From the NCBI GenBank assembly GCA_900553885.1, contig USFD01000051.1, positions 1 through 23,054 of the forward strand: 23,054 nt of DNA, in the 5' to 3' direction. The position numbers and the translations under genes are program-made. Under the pieces are notes generated by a model. That model had not been told where the DNA came from. It saw only the letters and a program-made list of their open reading frames with translations, and did no database searches. The DNA is from an uncultured Ruminococcus sp. (GTDB taxonomy: Bacteria; Bacillota; Clostridia; Lachnospirales; Lachnospiraceae). Below are positions 14,190 through 22,578 of the stretch, piece after piece (position 1 is the first letter of the stretch; every line of letters starts with the position of its first letter).

Positions 14190-14975
14190 TTACCTCAGCA
14201 GTGTCTCATACGTAAATCTGCCCACTGCTTTCTGCAGCAAAATCCAGGCAAACAGTACGCACACCGCGCTCAGCCCCAGCAGGATCCACACATTCAGCAG
14301 CATGATTCCTGTAAACTGCCCCACTGCCAGCAGGATTACCGGAATAATGAGAAAGACAGCGCTCTGCTGGGATTCCTCCACGCTCCGGGCTCTGGCTGAT
14401 CCTCTCACAATCAAAGTCACTGCAATCAACGAAACAGCGGGTGAAAGAAGGAGAAGAATAACAAGCCAGTTCACTGCAGGCGCCAGCAGGTTTCCCATAA
14501 GGAAAAATACTTCCAGTTCAAGCACAATCACCATGGCCGCAAATGAAATCAGCGAGACCATCATGCTGAGCAGAAATGACGCAAGCACTTTTGCCTGAAA
14601 AATCTGCTTCACACTCAGCGGGCAGTAGAGCAGAGTCTCCAGCGTATGTTTTTCTTTTTCTCCTACAAATGAACTGGCCGCCATAATGGAGGCAGTCATA
14701 ATCGGTATCATGAGAAAAAATACCGGGAGAATATAGTTGAATATCAGGCCGGAAACCGTCATTTCCAGACTGTTTTCTCCGATTCCTTCCGACAGCATTT
14801 CCAGCAGTTTCAGGACGTCCGGATCATCCGGCGCAAAATGAATTGCAGCCATAGAAATGGACGGAAGAACAATCGTAAGAATGAAAGGAACAATCAGCAG
14901 TTCGGTAAAGAATCTCCTGTTTGATACGATTCCCCTGAAATCCTTTTTTATTATGGCAGCCATAGCCTGATTCAT
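14190..14975 (-). CDS. ABC-2 type transporter permease
   Basis: The 261-residue integral membrane protein has about six hydrophobic segments: after residue 25 (FFTELLIVPFILTIVLPSI), near 60-85, 105-120, 140-185, and 210-245. A cytoplasmic KEKHTLETLLYCPLS segment, typical of ABC-2/NatB-like permeases that contact the ATPase, follows the second. It overlaps the ATPase gene by 4 nt, so the two should form one exporter. The substrate is not evident; such regulator-ATPase-permease sets often export antimicrobial peptides or ions. Confidence 0.88.
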   Translation of the reverse strand: MNQAMAAIIKKDFRGIVSNRRFFTELLIVPFILTIVLPSISMAAIHFAPDDPDVLKLLEMLSEGIGENSLEMTVSGLIFNYILPVFFLMIPIMTASIMAASSFVGEKEKHTLETLLYCPLSVKQIFQAKVLASFLLSMMVSLISFAAMVIVLELEVFFLMGNLLAPAVNWLVILLLLSPAVSLIAVTLIVRGSARARSVEESQQSAVFLIIPVILLAVGQFTGIMLLNVWILLGLSAVCVLFAWILLQKAVGRFTYETLLR

Positions 14976-15955
14976 AATCCTCCCTCCTTTTCTTTTCCCG
15001 TAAGCGTAAAATAAATATCTTCAAGGGCAGGACGCTTTACTTCCACTTCATAAATGTCTCCGCCCTCTCCGACAATCTCTTTTACAATTCCGGGAATTTC
15101 TTTTTCTGACCGGATCTCTGTGCGCAGTATGTTTCCCGGATAATCGGTTTTTTCTGTTTTATTCTCTTTTCCCTGCCTTCTTTCCTTCTGCCAGCAGCGG
15201 CCGGCCGTGCTGCCCGGCAATCTCATGTCCTCCGATATGTTTCCGGCCCGGATCCGCAGTTCGGCCCCGGAGCCCACTTTTTCCCGGAGTTCTCCCAGGG
15301 TTCCCACAGCCAGCAGTTTTCCCTCATCAATCAGCCCGTACCTCGTGCAGATTTCCTGCGCGTAACGGAGCTGATGTGTGCACAGGAACACCGTTGTCTT
15401 CTGCGCATCTGCCAGTTCCCGGATCAGCCGGTTCACGTTCTGAGCACTCTCCGGATCAAGACCCGATGTAGGCTCGTCCAGGAACAGCACTTTCGGGCAG
15501 TGTATCAGGGCCCGGGCCAGAGACAGTCTCTGGCGCATTCCCGTAGAATATGCCTCCAGCTTCTGATGAGCCGCTTCTTCCAGCTCCATTTTCTCCAGAA
15601 GCGACAGGGCCCGCTTTTTTCCTTCCTGTTCCGGAATGCCGAATATGGCCGCATAGAAAACAAGATTCTGAAGACCTGTCATATTATCATACATCCGGGC
15701 ATGTTCCGTAAGGACACCGGAAACGGCATGCACTTTCTCCGGCTCCTGTGCCGGGTCCGCTCCCATCACGCTGCATGTTCCGGCCGTCGGGGCAAGCATT
15801 CCGTTCAGGAGCTTGACCGTGGTCGTTTTTCCCGCCCCGTTCGGTCCCAGAAATCCGAATACTTCCCCCTGCTCAAGGGAAAGGGTGATCCCCTTTACAG
15901 CCTCCTTTCCCTCAGAATATGTTTTGCATAAATTCTGCAGTGTAACTGTCTGCAT
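14972..15955 (-). CDS. ABC transporter ATP-binding protein
   Basis: The 327-residue ATPase has Walker A GPNGAGKTT (37-45), the signature STGMRQR (137-143), Walker B KVLFLDEPTSGLD (155-167) and the H-loop His194. The C-terminal 100 residues are a variable extension typical of CcmA/NatA-type ATPases. I start at the ATG at 15955 because GAGGAGG lies 6 nt upstream; a reading from 15982 would add 9 residues overlapping the regulator. It follows the regulator by 11 nt and overlaps the permease by 4. Confidence 0.93.
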   Translation of the reverse strand: MQTVTLQNLCKTYSEGKEAVKGITLSLEQGEVFGFLGPNGAGKTTTVKLLNGMLAPTAGTCSVMGADPAQEPEKVHAVSGVLTEHARMYDNMTGLQNLVFYAAIFGIPEQEGKKRALSLLEKMELEEAAHQKLEAYSTGMRQRLSLARALIHCPKVLFLDEPTSGLDPESAQNVNRLIRELADAQKTTVFLCTHQLRYAQEICTRYGLIDEGKLLAVGTLGELREKVGSGAELRIRAGNISEDMRLPGSTAGRCWQKERRQGKENKTEKTDYPGNILRTEIRSEKEIPGIVKEIVGEGGDIYEVEVKRPALEDIYFTLTGKEKEGGL

Positions 15956-15966
15956 CTTCTGCCTCC

Positions 15967-17097
15967 TCACTGATATCTGCACGATCCGGTTTCATTCTGT
16001 TTCAGCCGTTCCACGATATTGCGGAACCGCGGTTCATCTGCCAGGGATTGAAATACCGGATTCTCTGCAACCGCCTGCGTCATACTGTGCCGGATGACCG
16101 TCTCACTCCGGGGCGGATAGTCGCCAAGGGTAAGTTCCTGTTCAACCCAGTCATCCAGAAGGTCAAAATACCAGTCGCCTTTAAGCCTCAGCGGGTAAAT
16201 ATCCCCGCCGGCCAGCTCCGCATATGCTTTCAGTACTGTCAGAGCCTTTTCTTTCTCGCCCAGGCGCATCCAGCCCTGCGCCATGGTAATAGAACCGGTC
16301 AGAACGATACCGGGATGCAGCCTGTCTGCCTGAAACGCGTCTGTAACAGCCTGAAACCGCCGGCAGCTTTCTTCAAATCTCTCCGGATCGTCGGTACATA
16401 ATTCCATGTAGGACGGCAGAAGATTCAGAAGAGTAATAACATTTTTATAGATTGCCGCCTGCAGAATCTTTTTCGCTTCTTTTCTGTTTCCTGTCATTTT
16501 CCACGCCGATGCCAGGAGAGATTCCGGCATCCCGGTCACAGGCGCTTCAGGCTCCAGAATTTCCAGCACTTTCTCCGGCCGGTTTAACATAAGCTGACAG
16601 TATGCTTCCAGATGAAGCGCATTTCTCCCTAGATTCGGATCATCACTTCCCGTTTTTACACGGCGGCACAGATCCGCCGCTTCCTCAAGGATCTGTTCTG
16701 CGGCATGAGCACTCCCGGCCAGCATGGAATGATTCATCATCAGGGACGCGATCTGAAACAGAAGGGGATAGCAGGAAAAATATTTTCTCGCATACTCTCT
16801 GCAGTGATCCAGCGCCTGTCCGAAAGGAAGGGATGCAAATTCTCCGGTCAGCCTCCGGTATGTTTCCCGGATTTCTCTGCTGTCCATCTGCGGTTCATAT
16901 CCCATCAGTTCATCGATACTGATGTCAAAATAGGATGCCAGCCTGGGCAGAAGAAGAATGTCCGGATAGGTACTTTCTGTCTCCCATTTTGAAACTGCCG
17001 CTTTGGAAACGCCCAGAAATTCTGCCAGTTCATCCTGGGTTATCCCGCGGCTGCGGCGCTGTTCCGCCAGAATCCGTCCAAGGTGTATTTCTTTCAT
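15967..17097 (-). CDS. XRE-family transcriptional regulator with TPR-like C-terminal region
   Basis: The 376-residue protein has an N-terminal helix-turn-helix (about 6-62, RRSRGITQDELAEFLGVSKA and WETESTYPDILLLPRLA). The long helical C-terminal region contains repeated Leu/Ala-rich helices resembling TPRs, a layout seen in regulators that sense a peptide or small ligand. It is the first gene of the operon with the ATPase and permease, so it probably controls this transporter and possibly itself. The ATG follows AGGTGA. Confidence 0.88.
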   Translation of the reverse strand: MKEIHLGRILAEQRRSRGITQDELAEFLGVSKAAVSKWETESTYPDILLLPRLASYFDISIDELMGYEPQMDSREIRETYRRLTGEFASLPFGQALDHCREYARKYFSCYPLLFQIASLMMNHSMLAGSAHAAEQILEEAADLCRRVKTGSDDPNLGRNALHLEAYCQLMLNRPEKVLEILEPEAPVTGMPESLLASAWKMTGNRKEAKKILQAAIYKNVITLLNLLPSYMELCTDDPERFEESCRRFQAVTDAFQADRLHPGIVLTGSITMAQGWMRLGEKEKALTVLKAYAELAGGDIYPLRLKGDWYFDLLDDWVEQELTLGDYPPRSETVIRHSMTQAVAENPVFQSLADEPRFRNIVERLKQNETGSCRYQ

Positions 17098-17142
17098 TTA
17101 ATTCACCTGCCTGTAACATTGTGTGAAGTTTTATCTGGAAAT

Positions 17143-17171
17143 ATTGTAGGAAATTTTCGCATAGATTACAA
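17143..17171 (-). promoter_or_regulatory. Promoter of the XRE-ABC operon
   Basis: On the minus strand TTGTAA (17166-17171) is exactly 17 nt from TACAAT (17143-17148), a good match for a vegetative promoter. ATTTCC appears twice around the -10 (AAATTTCC-TACAA-TATTTCC), which might be an operator half-site pair for the XRE protein, though this is speculative. Confidence 0.65.
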
Positions 17172-17271
17172 TAGAGCTGCATTTAACTTTAATTTCAGGA
17201 AATCAACTTACAGGAAACCCGGGGCAGACATGCAGGATAAGATAACAGAGGGAAAACCCGGCTTTAATTGA

Positions 17272-17303
17272 GGGCTGTCCCCGGACAGATCCGGGTACAG
17301 CCC
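17272..17303 (-). terminator. Hairpin after the DUF5714-ArsC gene
   Basis: GGGCTGT and ACAGCCC flank a strong inner stem (CCCGGA/TCCGGG) with a TCTG loop. It lies about 25 nt after the stop at 17329. A run of Ts is not directly adjacent on the minus strand, so it may terminate weakly or act as an mRNA-stabilising hairpin. Confidence 0.5.
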
Positions 17304-17328
17304 TGATGTATTGACAGGTACTCTGCCG

Positions 17329-18402
17329 CTACAGCTCCAGCTCTCTGAGAGCCCGTACATTTTTCTCTATCTGACGGATCACATCCAGAAAGGCGCTGTC
17401 ATCCTTTCCTGTCGGATCCTCCAGTCCCCAATTGATTATCTTTTTACCGGGAATAACCGGACAGGCCACATTGCAGCCCATAGAAACATAAATATCCGCT
17501 TCCGGTATCTCCCCCAAAAGCTTTGAATACTGATCCTTTTCCATATCAATCCCATATTCCCGCTTCATCAGCCTTACCGCATCCTGATTGATCTGCGGTC
17601 TGGTCTCCGTCCCTGCAGAATAGCAGTCATAAAAGTCGGATAAATATTTCCTGCCCAGGGCTTCCGCGATCTGGCTCCTGCAGGAATTATGGACGCAGAT
17701 AAAAGCGATTTTCTTTTTCCTGCCACAAAACGGGCAGCGCTTTCCAATACACTGATTGTTCCTGCCGCTGTAAGAGCAGCGGATCTTGGGCTGTTCCATA
17801 TGGACTCCCAGGTTTTCCCGGACAAAATCAACGGCCTGAAGAATCGAGAGATAGGAATCTCTCTTACAGCACCGGGGCCCTCCGATTTCCCCGATCGCCT
17901 CCAGTGCGCGGGCTGTCATTTTATGGGAAAGGCCAAAGTTATCTTCCCCCAAAGGCGTGGAACCGGTAACAATAGAAATAAACATTCCCGTACTGATCCC
18001 GGCGCCGCAGGCACCCCAGAAACCGCATGCTCCTCCCGGCACCGAACTGCCCCTGCTGCTCATCTCAATCAGCGCCTTTTTTAGATCCAGACCCCCTCCG
18101 GAATTTTTGTAAGCTGTCAGGAGGGCCATTCCTACCATGACATGATGCTCCGGTCCGTGCATGTGACAGAAAGGCTGAGCCATCATCCGATTGAGAATTA
18201 TAACCGGATTCCGGGACGTTTCCTCCATACACATTCCGACAAGGCTGTCAATTCCCTGCATGTGGCATTCATTGCATACATAATGCCCGTTTACACATCT
18301 GGTTTTACTTTTTTCTTTTTTATGGCACAGTTCGCACTCCATTTCAATATCTTCATTCAGATATTCCAGGGGCGCTTTACATATCAGACATTCCTCTTTC
18401 AT
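17329..18402 (-). CDS. DUF5714 domain fused to a thioredoxin-type arsenate reductase (LMW phosphatase fold)
   Basis: The 357-residue protein joins two parts. Residues 1-225 are rich in Cys (CLIC, CELC, CNEC, CCKRD and CPFC) and match DUF5714, a metal-binding domain of unknown function. Residues 230-357 are a low-molecular-weight phosphatase-fold arsenate reductase: the catalytic loop is C236-VHNSC-R242, the redox pair is probably C310 and C314 (MGCNVACP), and the acid is the Asp of LEDPTG. ArsC reduces arsenate to arsenite. The ATG follows GAGGTGA. No ars regulator or pump is in the window, so the native arsenic role is not confirmed. Confidence 0.88.
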   Translation of the reverse strand: MKEECLICKAPLEYLNEDIEMECELCHKKEKSKTRCVNGHYVCNECHMQGIDSLVGMCMEETSRNPVIILNRMMAQPFCHMHGPEHHVMVGMALLTAYKNSGGGLDLKKALIEMSSRGSSVPGGACGFWGACGAGISTGMFISIVTGSTPLGEDNFGLSHKMTARALEAIGEIGGPRCCKRDSYLSILQAVDFVRENLGVHMEQPKIRCSYSGRNNQCIGKRCPFCGRKKKIAFICVHNSCRSQIAEALGRKYLSDFYDCYSAGTETRPQINQDAVRLMKREYGIDMEKDQYSKLLGEIPEADIYVSMGCNVACPVIPGKKIINWGLEDPTGKDDSAFLDVIRQIEKNVRALRELEL

Positions 18403-18468
18403 CTATTTCACCTCTGTTCCGGAATCCATTTCTTTTTCTTGTTCAATCTGGTTATATCGGAGACTCAT
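18403..18468 (-). other. Short 21-codon reading frame abutting the DUF5714-ArsC start, possible gene remnant
   Basis: A frame reading MSLRYNQIEQEKEMDSGTEVK ends at the base before the next ATG and contains its ribosome binding site, as in tightly packed operons. It has no strong RBS of its own. It may be the 3' end of a gene cut by the mobile element on its right, a tiny leader peptide, or nothing. Confidence 0.25.
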
Positions 18469-18487
18469 CCTTCGGCATGCTGTCCGC

Positions 18488-20170
18488 CTATGGCTGCCTG
18501 CTCATAAGACAGATAACCTCGACTGTGTTTTCTTTGGGCATACGAATTCGGTCGCCTTCCTGTCCATCGTAGTATACTGGAAACGTCAGATCAATATGCT
18601 TGATAATGCGTCCCATATCTTTTTCATCCGGATCCAGTTCAATGGATTCAATAAATGTCCTCATGAACTCCTTTTTTTCCAGATCCGTCATTTTACCATA
18701 TAATATATCAAAATCCAGAAGAAATTGGTATATCTTTTTCCCTGTGACTTGTTTTCCATATGAAGCCCCGATCTTTGTCTCCACATCAGTAATTGCTTCT
18801 TCCAGTTCTGCAATTCGGTCATAAAGATTATCCATCCGCTCCTGCATATCCTGGTACTTCCTGTCATAATGCTTATCGCCCGGATCCAGACGTTCCAGCA
18901 TCTGTACCAGTTTCTTTCTGGATCCCTGAGCCTGTTGGAGCTGACCGGCAAGCTGCTTTTTTTCTTCCTCCAAAGAAGAAACATCCACCTTTTCTTCCAG
19001 TTTTTCCATCAGGAATTCCTTGAACTTCTCCCCTCCCGCCATATACCGGATAAATTCCTCAATCTCTGCATTGAAGACTTTCTGATTAAGCATAGGCTTA
19101 TAATCACAGATATGCCCGTCAACTCGTTTCCGGTGATGGCAGCGGTAGTAAAATGTATCTTTATATTCCCCAGTCTTTTTATTTTTCCTTCTCTGCACGG
19201 TACCGCTCATGCCACCCCCGCAGAGCGGACATTTAATCAGCCCCGATAAGATATGCTCATGATCCAGGCTGTGAGTCTTAACCCATCTGACACCCGTCCG
19301 CTTCCGTTTCTCTTTGGCGGCTTCCCAAGTTTCCTCATCGATGATCGCATCGTGCAATCCATCCGCCAAAAGATACTCATCCTGCTTCACCCGGCAATAT
19401 TGATCCCTTGTTCCCTTCACCTTTTCCGTCTTATTTTTCCCGTAAGCAATCTTCCCTACATAAACCGGATTATCTAGTATCTTCAGAATCGTGCTTCTGG
19501 AAAAGTAACTGACCTCCTGATCCCGGAGCCGCTTCTTTGTATATCCATGCTGGTTCAGATATTTACAGATGGAATCAGCTCCGGCCTCCGTCCGGGTAAA
19601 CTGGTCAAAGATGATCCGGACAATCTCCGCTTCCTCCGAGTTCACAATCAACGTACTGTTTTTTGAATCCAGTTCATATCCAAAAGGCGCCTGCCCGCCA
19701 TTCCACTTTCCCTCCCTGGCCTTCTGTTTCCGGCCTTCCATAGTCTGAACCAGGATATTCTCTCTTTCAATCTCCGCCACCGCTGACAGGACTGTAATGG
19801 TCAGCTTGCCGGAATCTTTGGAAGAATCAATGCCATCCTCCACGCAGATCAGGTTCACTCCGTAATCCTGGATATATTGGAGTGAGTTGAGCACATCCGC
19901 CGCATTGCGGCCAAACCGTGAGAGTTTAAAGACCAGAATATAGGAAACGCCGTCCTTCTCCTCTGCCACATCCTGGAGCATCCGGGAAAATTCCGGCCTG
20001 CCGGTGATATTCTTTCCAGATTTTCCGGCGTCACAGTATTCCCGGACAATCTCCATATCCTGGAACTGGGCAAATTTCGTCAGCCGGTCTTTTTGTGCCT
20101 CCAGGCTATAGCCCTCTACCTGCATGGCTGTGGATACTCTCATATAAATATAACATTTCTGTTTTCTCAC
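18488..20170 (-). CDS. Large serine recombinase (second of two tandem)
   Basis: The 560-residue protein has an N-terminal resolvase domain (YIYMRVSTAMQVEGYSLEAQ) with catalytic Ser13. It continues with the recombinase domain, a zinc-ribbon-like CPLCGGGM...CHHRKR...C segment, and a coiled coil (about 390-470). These enzymes catalyse attP-attB integration and excision of phages and ICEs. It starts at a GTG overlapping the upstream recombinase stop by 4 nt, with GAGG 8 nt upstream. Confidence 0.95.
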   Translation of the reverse strand: MRKQKCYIYMRVSTAMQVEGYSLEAQKDRLTKFAQFQDMEIVREYCDAGKSGKNITGRPEFSRMLQDVAEEKDGVSYILVFKLSRFGRNAADVLNSLQYIQDYGVNLICVEDGIDSSKDSGKLTITVLSAVAEIERENILVQTMEGRKQKAREGKWNGGQAPFGYELDSKNSTLIVNSEEAEIVRIIFDQFTRTEAGADSICKYLNQHGYTKKRLRDQEVSYFSRSTILKILDNPVYVGKIAYGKNKTEKVKGTRDQYCRVKQDEYLLADGLHDAIIDEETWEAAKEKRKRTGVRWVKTHSLDHEHILSGLIKCPLCGGGMSGTVQRRKNKKTGEYKDTFYYRCHHRKRVDGHICDYKPMLNQKVFNAEIEEFIRYMAGGEKFKEFLMEKLEEKVDVSSLEEEKKQLAGQLQQAQGSRKKLVQMLERLDPGDKHYDRKYQDMQERMDNLYDRIAELEEAITDVETKIGASYGKQVTGKKIYQFLLDFDILYGKMTDLEKKEFMRTFIESIELDPDEKDMGRIIKHIDLTFPVYYDGQEGDRIRMPKENTVEVICLMSRQP

Positions 20171-22083
20171 TCTGCTGCCTCCTCAAAATATTCTGTTGAT
20201 TCCGGTATCATCCGGTAGGTTTTCAATGCGTCCAGGATTGCCAGTTCTTTTTCCTTCGGACATCTCGGGATATGATTCTTATTCTTCTCCGGCTTATTGT
20301 AAGCTGTCCCCATCTCGATGCCATATTTCCGCTTTACCTGGGCAATATACAAACTGGAAACCTTTAATCCATGTATCCTCAGAACGTGGGCTTTTATCTC
20401 CGCATAAGTGGCTTTGGACTCTGCCGCCGTTACCGGAAGACGGGAACAGTCCAGCGTAAAGACTACCATCTCATCCGGGGTATCCTCATCATCCTCTTCC
20501 TGATTCCCGCCCAGATCAAAATAAACGGGGAAACGGAAAGTAATACTTTTCAGGATCCTCTTGTCATCCCCTTTTTCCGGAAATACTTCAATCCTCTGGA
20601 TAAACTGCCGGCACAGCGTCCGGCGCTCTTCATAGTTCATTTTTTCATACAGTCTGTCAAAATGATTCAGGATCAGGCAGATATTATCAGAGGAATGGAT
20701 GCCCTGCTTCATCCTCAGCAGTTTATGCTTTAGCTTCTCTATCTTATCCTCGATCCGACCGATCCTGTCATATGCCGCGTCCACCTCTGCCTGTAATTTT
20801 TCATATTGCTGATCATAACTTTCCGACAGCACATCCAGATGGTCCAGCTCCATCCCCAGCTTATATTTCACATGCTCCTGGTGATGCATCTCTTTCCGGA
20901 GCATTTTCAGCTGTGTTTCCACCGCTTCCTCAGACATCAGGTTCCCGACTTTCCTGGCAAAAGCCGTCCGGAATTCTTCCGTCCCGGTAACCTTCTGGAT
21001 AACTTCCATCACCGCCGCATCCAGCCTTTCCTGGTTATAGGTATGGCAAAAGCTGCACACACGCCCTTCCGATGTCCTGTAATTTCTGCACCCATAGGAA
21101 TAAACGGTTTTATAATATCCCCCATAGTTATGGTTCAAACTTTTATTCTTCTTACTGATAAGCCCGCCCCCGCAGACTGGACATTTTACCAATCCTGACA
21201 GCAAGCTGATCCGATCCTCTTCATCCCGTTTTCCTTTTACCCTGGCCAACTGTCCCCGTTTTTCCTGAGTCTGTTCCCAAATCTTCTCTGTCACAATAGC
21301 CTCATGTTTTCCCTGGACCACAATCTCCTGCTTTGGATCCGGGCTTCCCTTATTCGCCCTGCGGTAATAAACGATCTTCCCGCAATAAAAAGGATTGTTC
21401 AAGATACGGGATACAAAATCACTATTGAAGGGACGGATAGTTCCCTGGGAAATACGCAGGTATCCATGGCTATTCAGCCAGCGGACAACACCGTTCAGCT
21501 TCATCGGCAGTTCCAGATACTTTTCAAAGATCAGACGGATGACCTCTGCTTCCGAAGGCTCTATCACCAATTCTCCATCCCTGCTCCGGTATCCATACGG
21601 AATCGGCCCGCCTGCCCATCCGCCCTGCAGCACCTTCTGCATCTTCCCGGACATGAACTGGATCCGGATATTCTCCCGCTCAATCTCCGCTACAGCTGAA
21701 AGGATCGCCAAGGTCAGCCTGCCACCCTGGGTGGAACTGTCAATGCTGTCCTCCACACAGATCAGGTCGATATCATAATCCATCAGCGTCTGCATTGATT
21801 TCAGCACATCCGCCGCATTACGCCCAAACCTGGAAAGTTTAAATACTAGGACAAAGGAAATATCATCCTTCCCACTGGTAATATCATCCATCATCTCCAT
21901 AAATGCAGGCCTGCCCTTGATGTTGTGTCCAGATTTTCCAGCGTCACAATACTCTCCGGCAATTTCCAGCCCTTTATATTCAGCAAAATCTTTCAGCCGC
22001 TTCTGCTGAGCGTCCAGGCTGTACCCTTCTGTCTGGGCGGCGGTGGAAACACGGGTATAAATATAACATTTTTTTTGTTTCAA
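20167..22083 (-). CDS. Large serine recombinase (first of two tandem)
   Basis: The 638-residue protein has the same order of domains: resolvase domain with catalytic Ser13 in YTRVSTAAQ, a recombinase domain, a zinc-ribbon-like region (CPVCGGGL...C...CSFC), a coiled coil, and a distinctive C-terminal tail of about 120 residues (about 515-638). I start at a TTG at 22083 because GGGGGAG lies 5 nt upstream and the family begins MKQKKCYIY. An ATG at 22116 would add 11 residues without support. It is preceded by its own promoter and overlaps the next recombinase. Confidence 0.93.
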   Translation of the reverse strand: MKQKKCYIYTRVSTAAQTEGYSLDAQQKRLKDFAEYKGLEIAGEYCDAGKSGHNIKGRPAFMEMMDDITSGKDDISFVLVFKLSRFGRNAADVLKSMQTLMDYDIDLICVEDSIDSSTQGGRLTLAILSAVAEIERENIRIQFMSGKMQKVLQGGWAGGPIPYGYRSRDGELVIEPSEAEVIRLIFEKYLELPMKLNGVVRWLNSHGYLRISQGTIRPFNSDFVSRILNNPFYCGKIVYYRRANKGSPDPKQEIVVQGKHEAIVTEKIWEQTQEKRGQLARVKGKRDEEDRISLLSGLVKCPVCGGGLISKKNKSLNHNYGGYYKTVYSYGCRNYRTSEGRVCSFCHTYNQERLDAAVMEVIQKVTGTEEFRTAFARKVGNLMSEEAVETQLKMLRKEMHHQEHVKYKLGMELDHLDVLSESYDQQYEKLQAEVDAAYDRIGRIEDKIEKLKHKLLRMKQGIHSSDNICLILNHFDRLYEKMNYEERRTLCRQFIQRIEVFPEKGDDKRILKSITFRFPVYFDLGGNQEEDDEDTPDEMVVFTLDCSRLPVTAAESKATYAEIKAHVLRIHGLKVSSLYIAQVKRKYGIEMGTAYNKPEKNKNHIPRCPKEKELAILDALKTYRMIPESTEYFEEAAE

Positions 22084-22134
22084 GTTTTCTCCCCCTTTTC
22101 GTATGCCCGCTGTCACACGGCTGCCTGTGCCTAT

Positions 22135-22163
22135 AATGTATCGTGTTCCTTCATTTCTGTCAG
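22135..22163 (-). promoter_or_regulatory. Promoter of the recombinase pair
   Basis: On the minus strand CTGACA (22158-22163) is 17 nt from TACATT (22135-22140). The -35 is one base off consensus and the -10 moderate. The upstream terminator at 22218-22244 makes an independent promoter necessary. Confidence 0.55.
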
Positions 22164-22217
22164 CGCATAAAATTCATAGGAATCCGCCCTCTTTTTTGTG
22201 CGGGACTCCTAAAAAAA

Positions 22218-22244
22218 GGGCCGGCATCCCTAATAGGCGCCGGC
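22218..22244 (-). terminator. Terminator overlapping the end of the small conserved gene
   Basis: GCCGGC at 22220-22225 and at 22239-22244 form a stem around a short loop, followed on the minus strand by CCTTTTTTT. The stem begins within the last codons of the 61-residue gene, so it insulates the recombinases. Confidence 0.7.
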
Positions 22245-22415
22245 ATCCCCGTCATGTCCCCTGTTTCCTTGCCCTTTCGCGGCTCCCAGTTCCGCCAGGA
22301 TCTCATTTCCGTATTTCTGGATCATCCGCGCCAGAAATTCCGCGCATTTTTCCATATTCATCCTCGCCTCTTTCTCCGTCAGGCGTCCCGTATCCACCAC
22401 TTCTACTTTTTTCAA
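22230..22415 (-). CDS. Small conserved protein of a recombinase-bearing element, 61 aa
   Basis: The protein (MKKVEVVDTGRLTEKEARMN at its start, MIQKYGNEILAELGA in the middle) is mostly helical with a Gly/Asp-rich tail. I do not know its function. I choose a TTG at 22415 because AAGGAGGTG is 6 nt upstream; an ATG at 22442 would add 9 arginine-rich residues without support. It resembles small proteins I recall beside clostridial serine recombinases, but that is not verified. Confidence 0.6.
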   Translation of the reverse strand: MKKVEVVDTGRLTEKEARMNMEKCAEFLARMIQKYGNEILAELGAAKGQGNRGHDGDAGAY

Positions 22416-22485
22416 AGGCAGACACCTCCTTCTTCTGCTCAAAGGAGTTTTCCTGCCCGATTTTTTGATTTCCGAAAAAAGAAAA

Positions 22486-22529
22486 GGCCCGCCGCCATCT
22501 GCGTATACTTCAGCAGATAACGACAGGCC
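22486..22529 (-). terminator. Terminator after the lysin gene
   Basis: A stem of GGCC...GGCC enclosing ATCTGC/GCAGAT, on the minus strand 49 nt after the lysin stop, is followed by CTTTTCTTTTTT. The position and T tract fit an intrinsic terminator. Confidence 0.7.
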
Positions 22530-22578
22530 ATATTCTAACCTTTCCTATTCACTTGTCAGCAAGCTGTCAGAGAAGATA

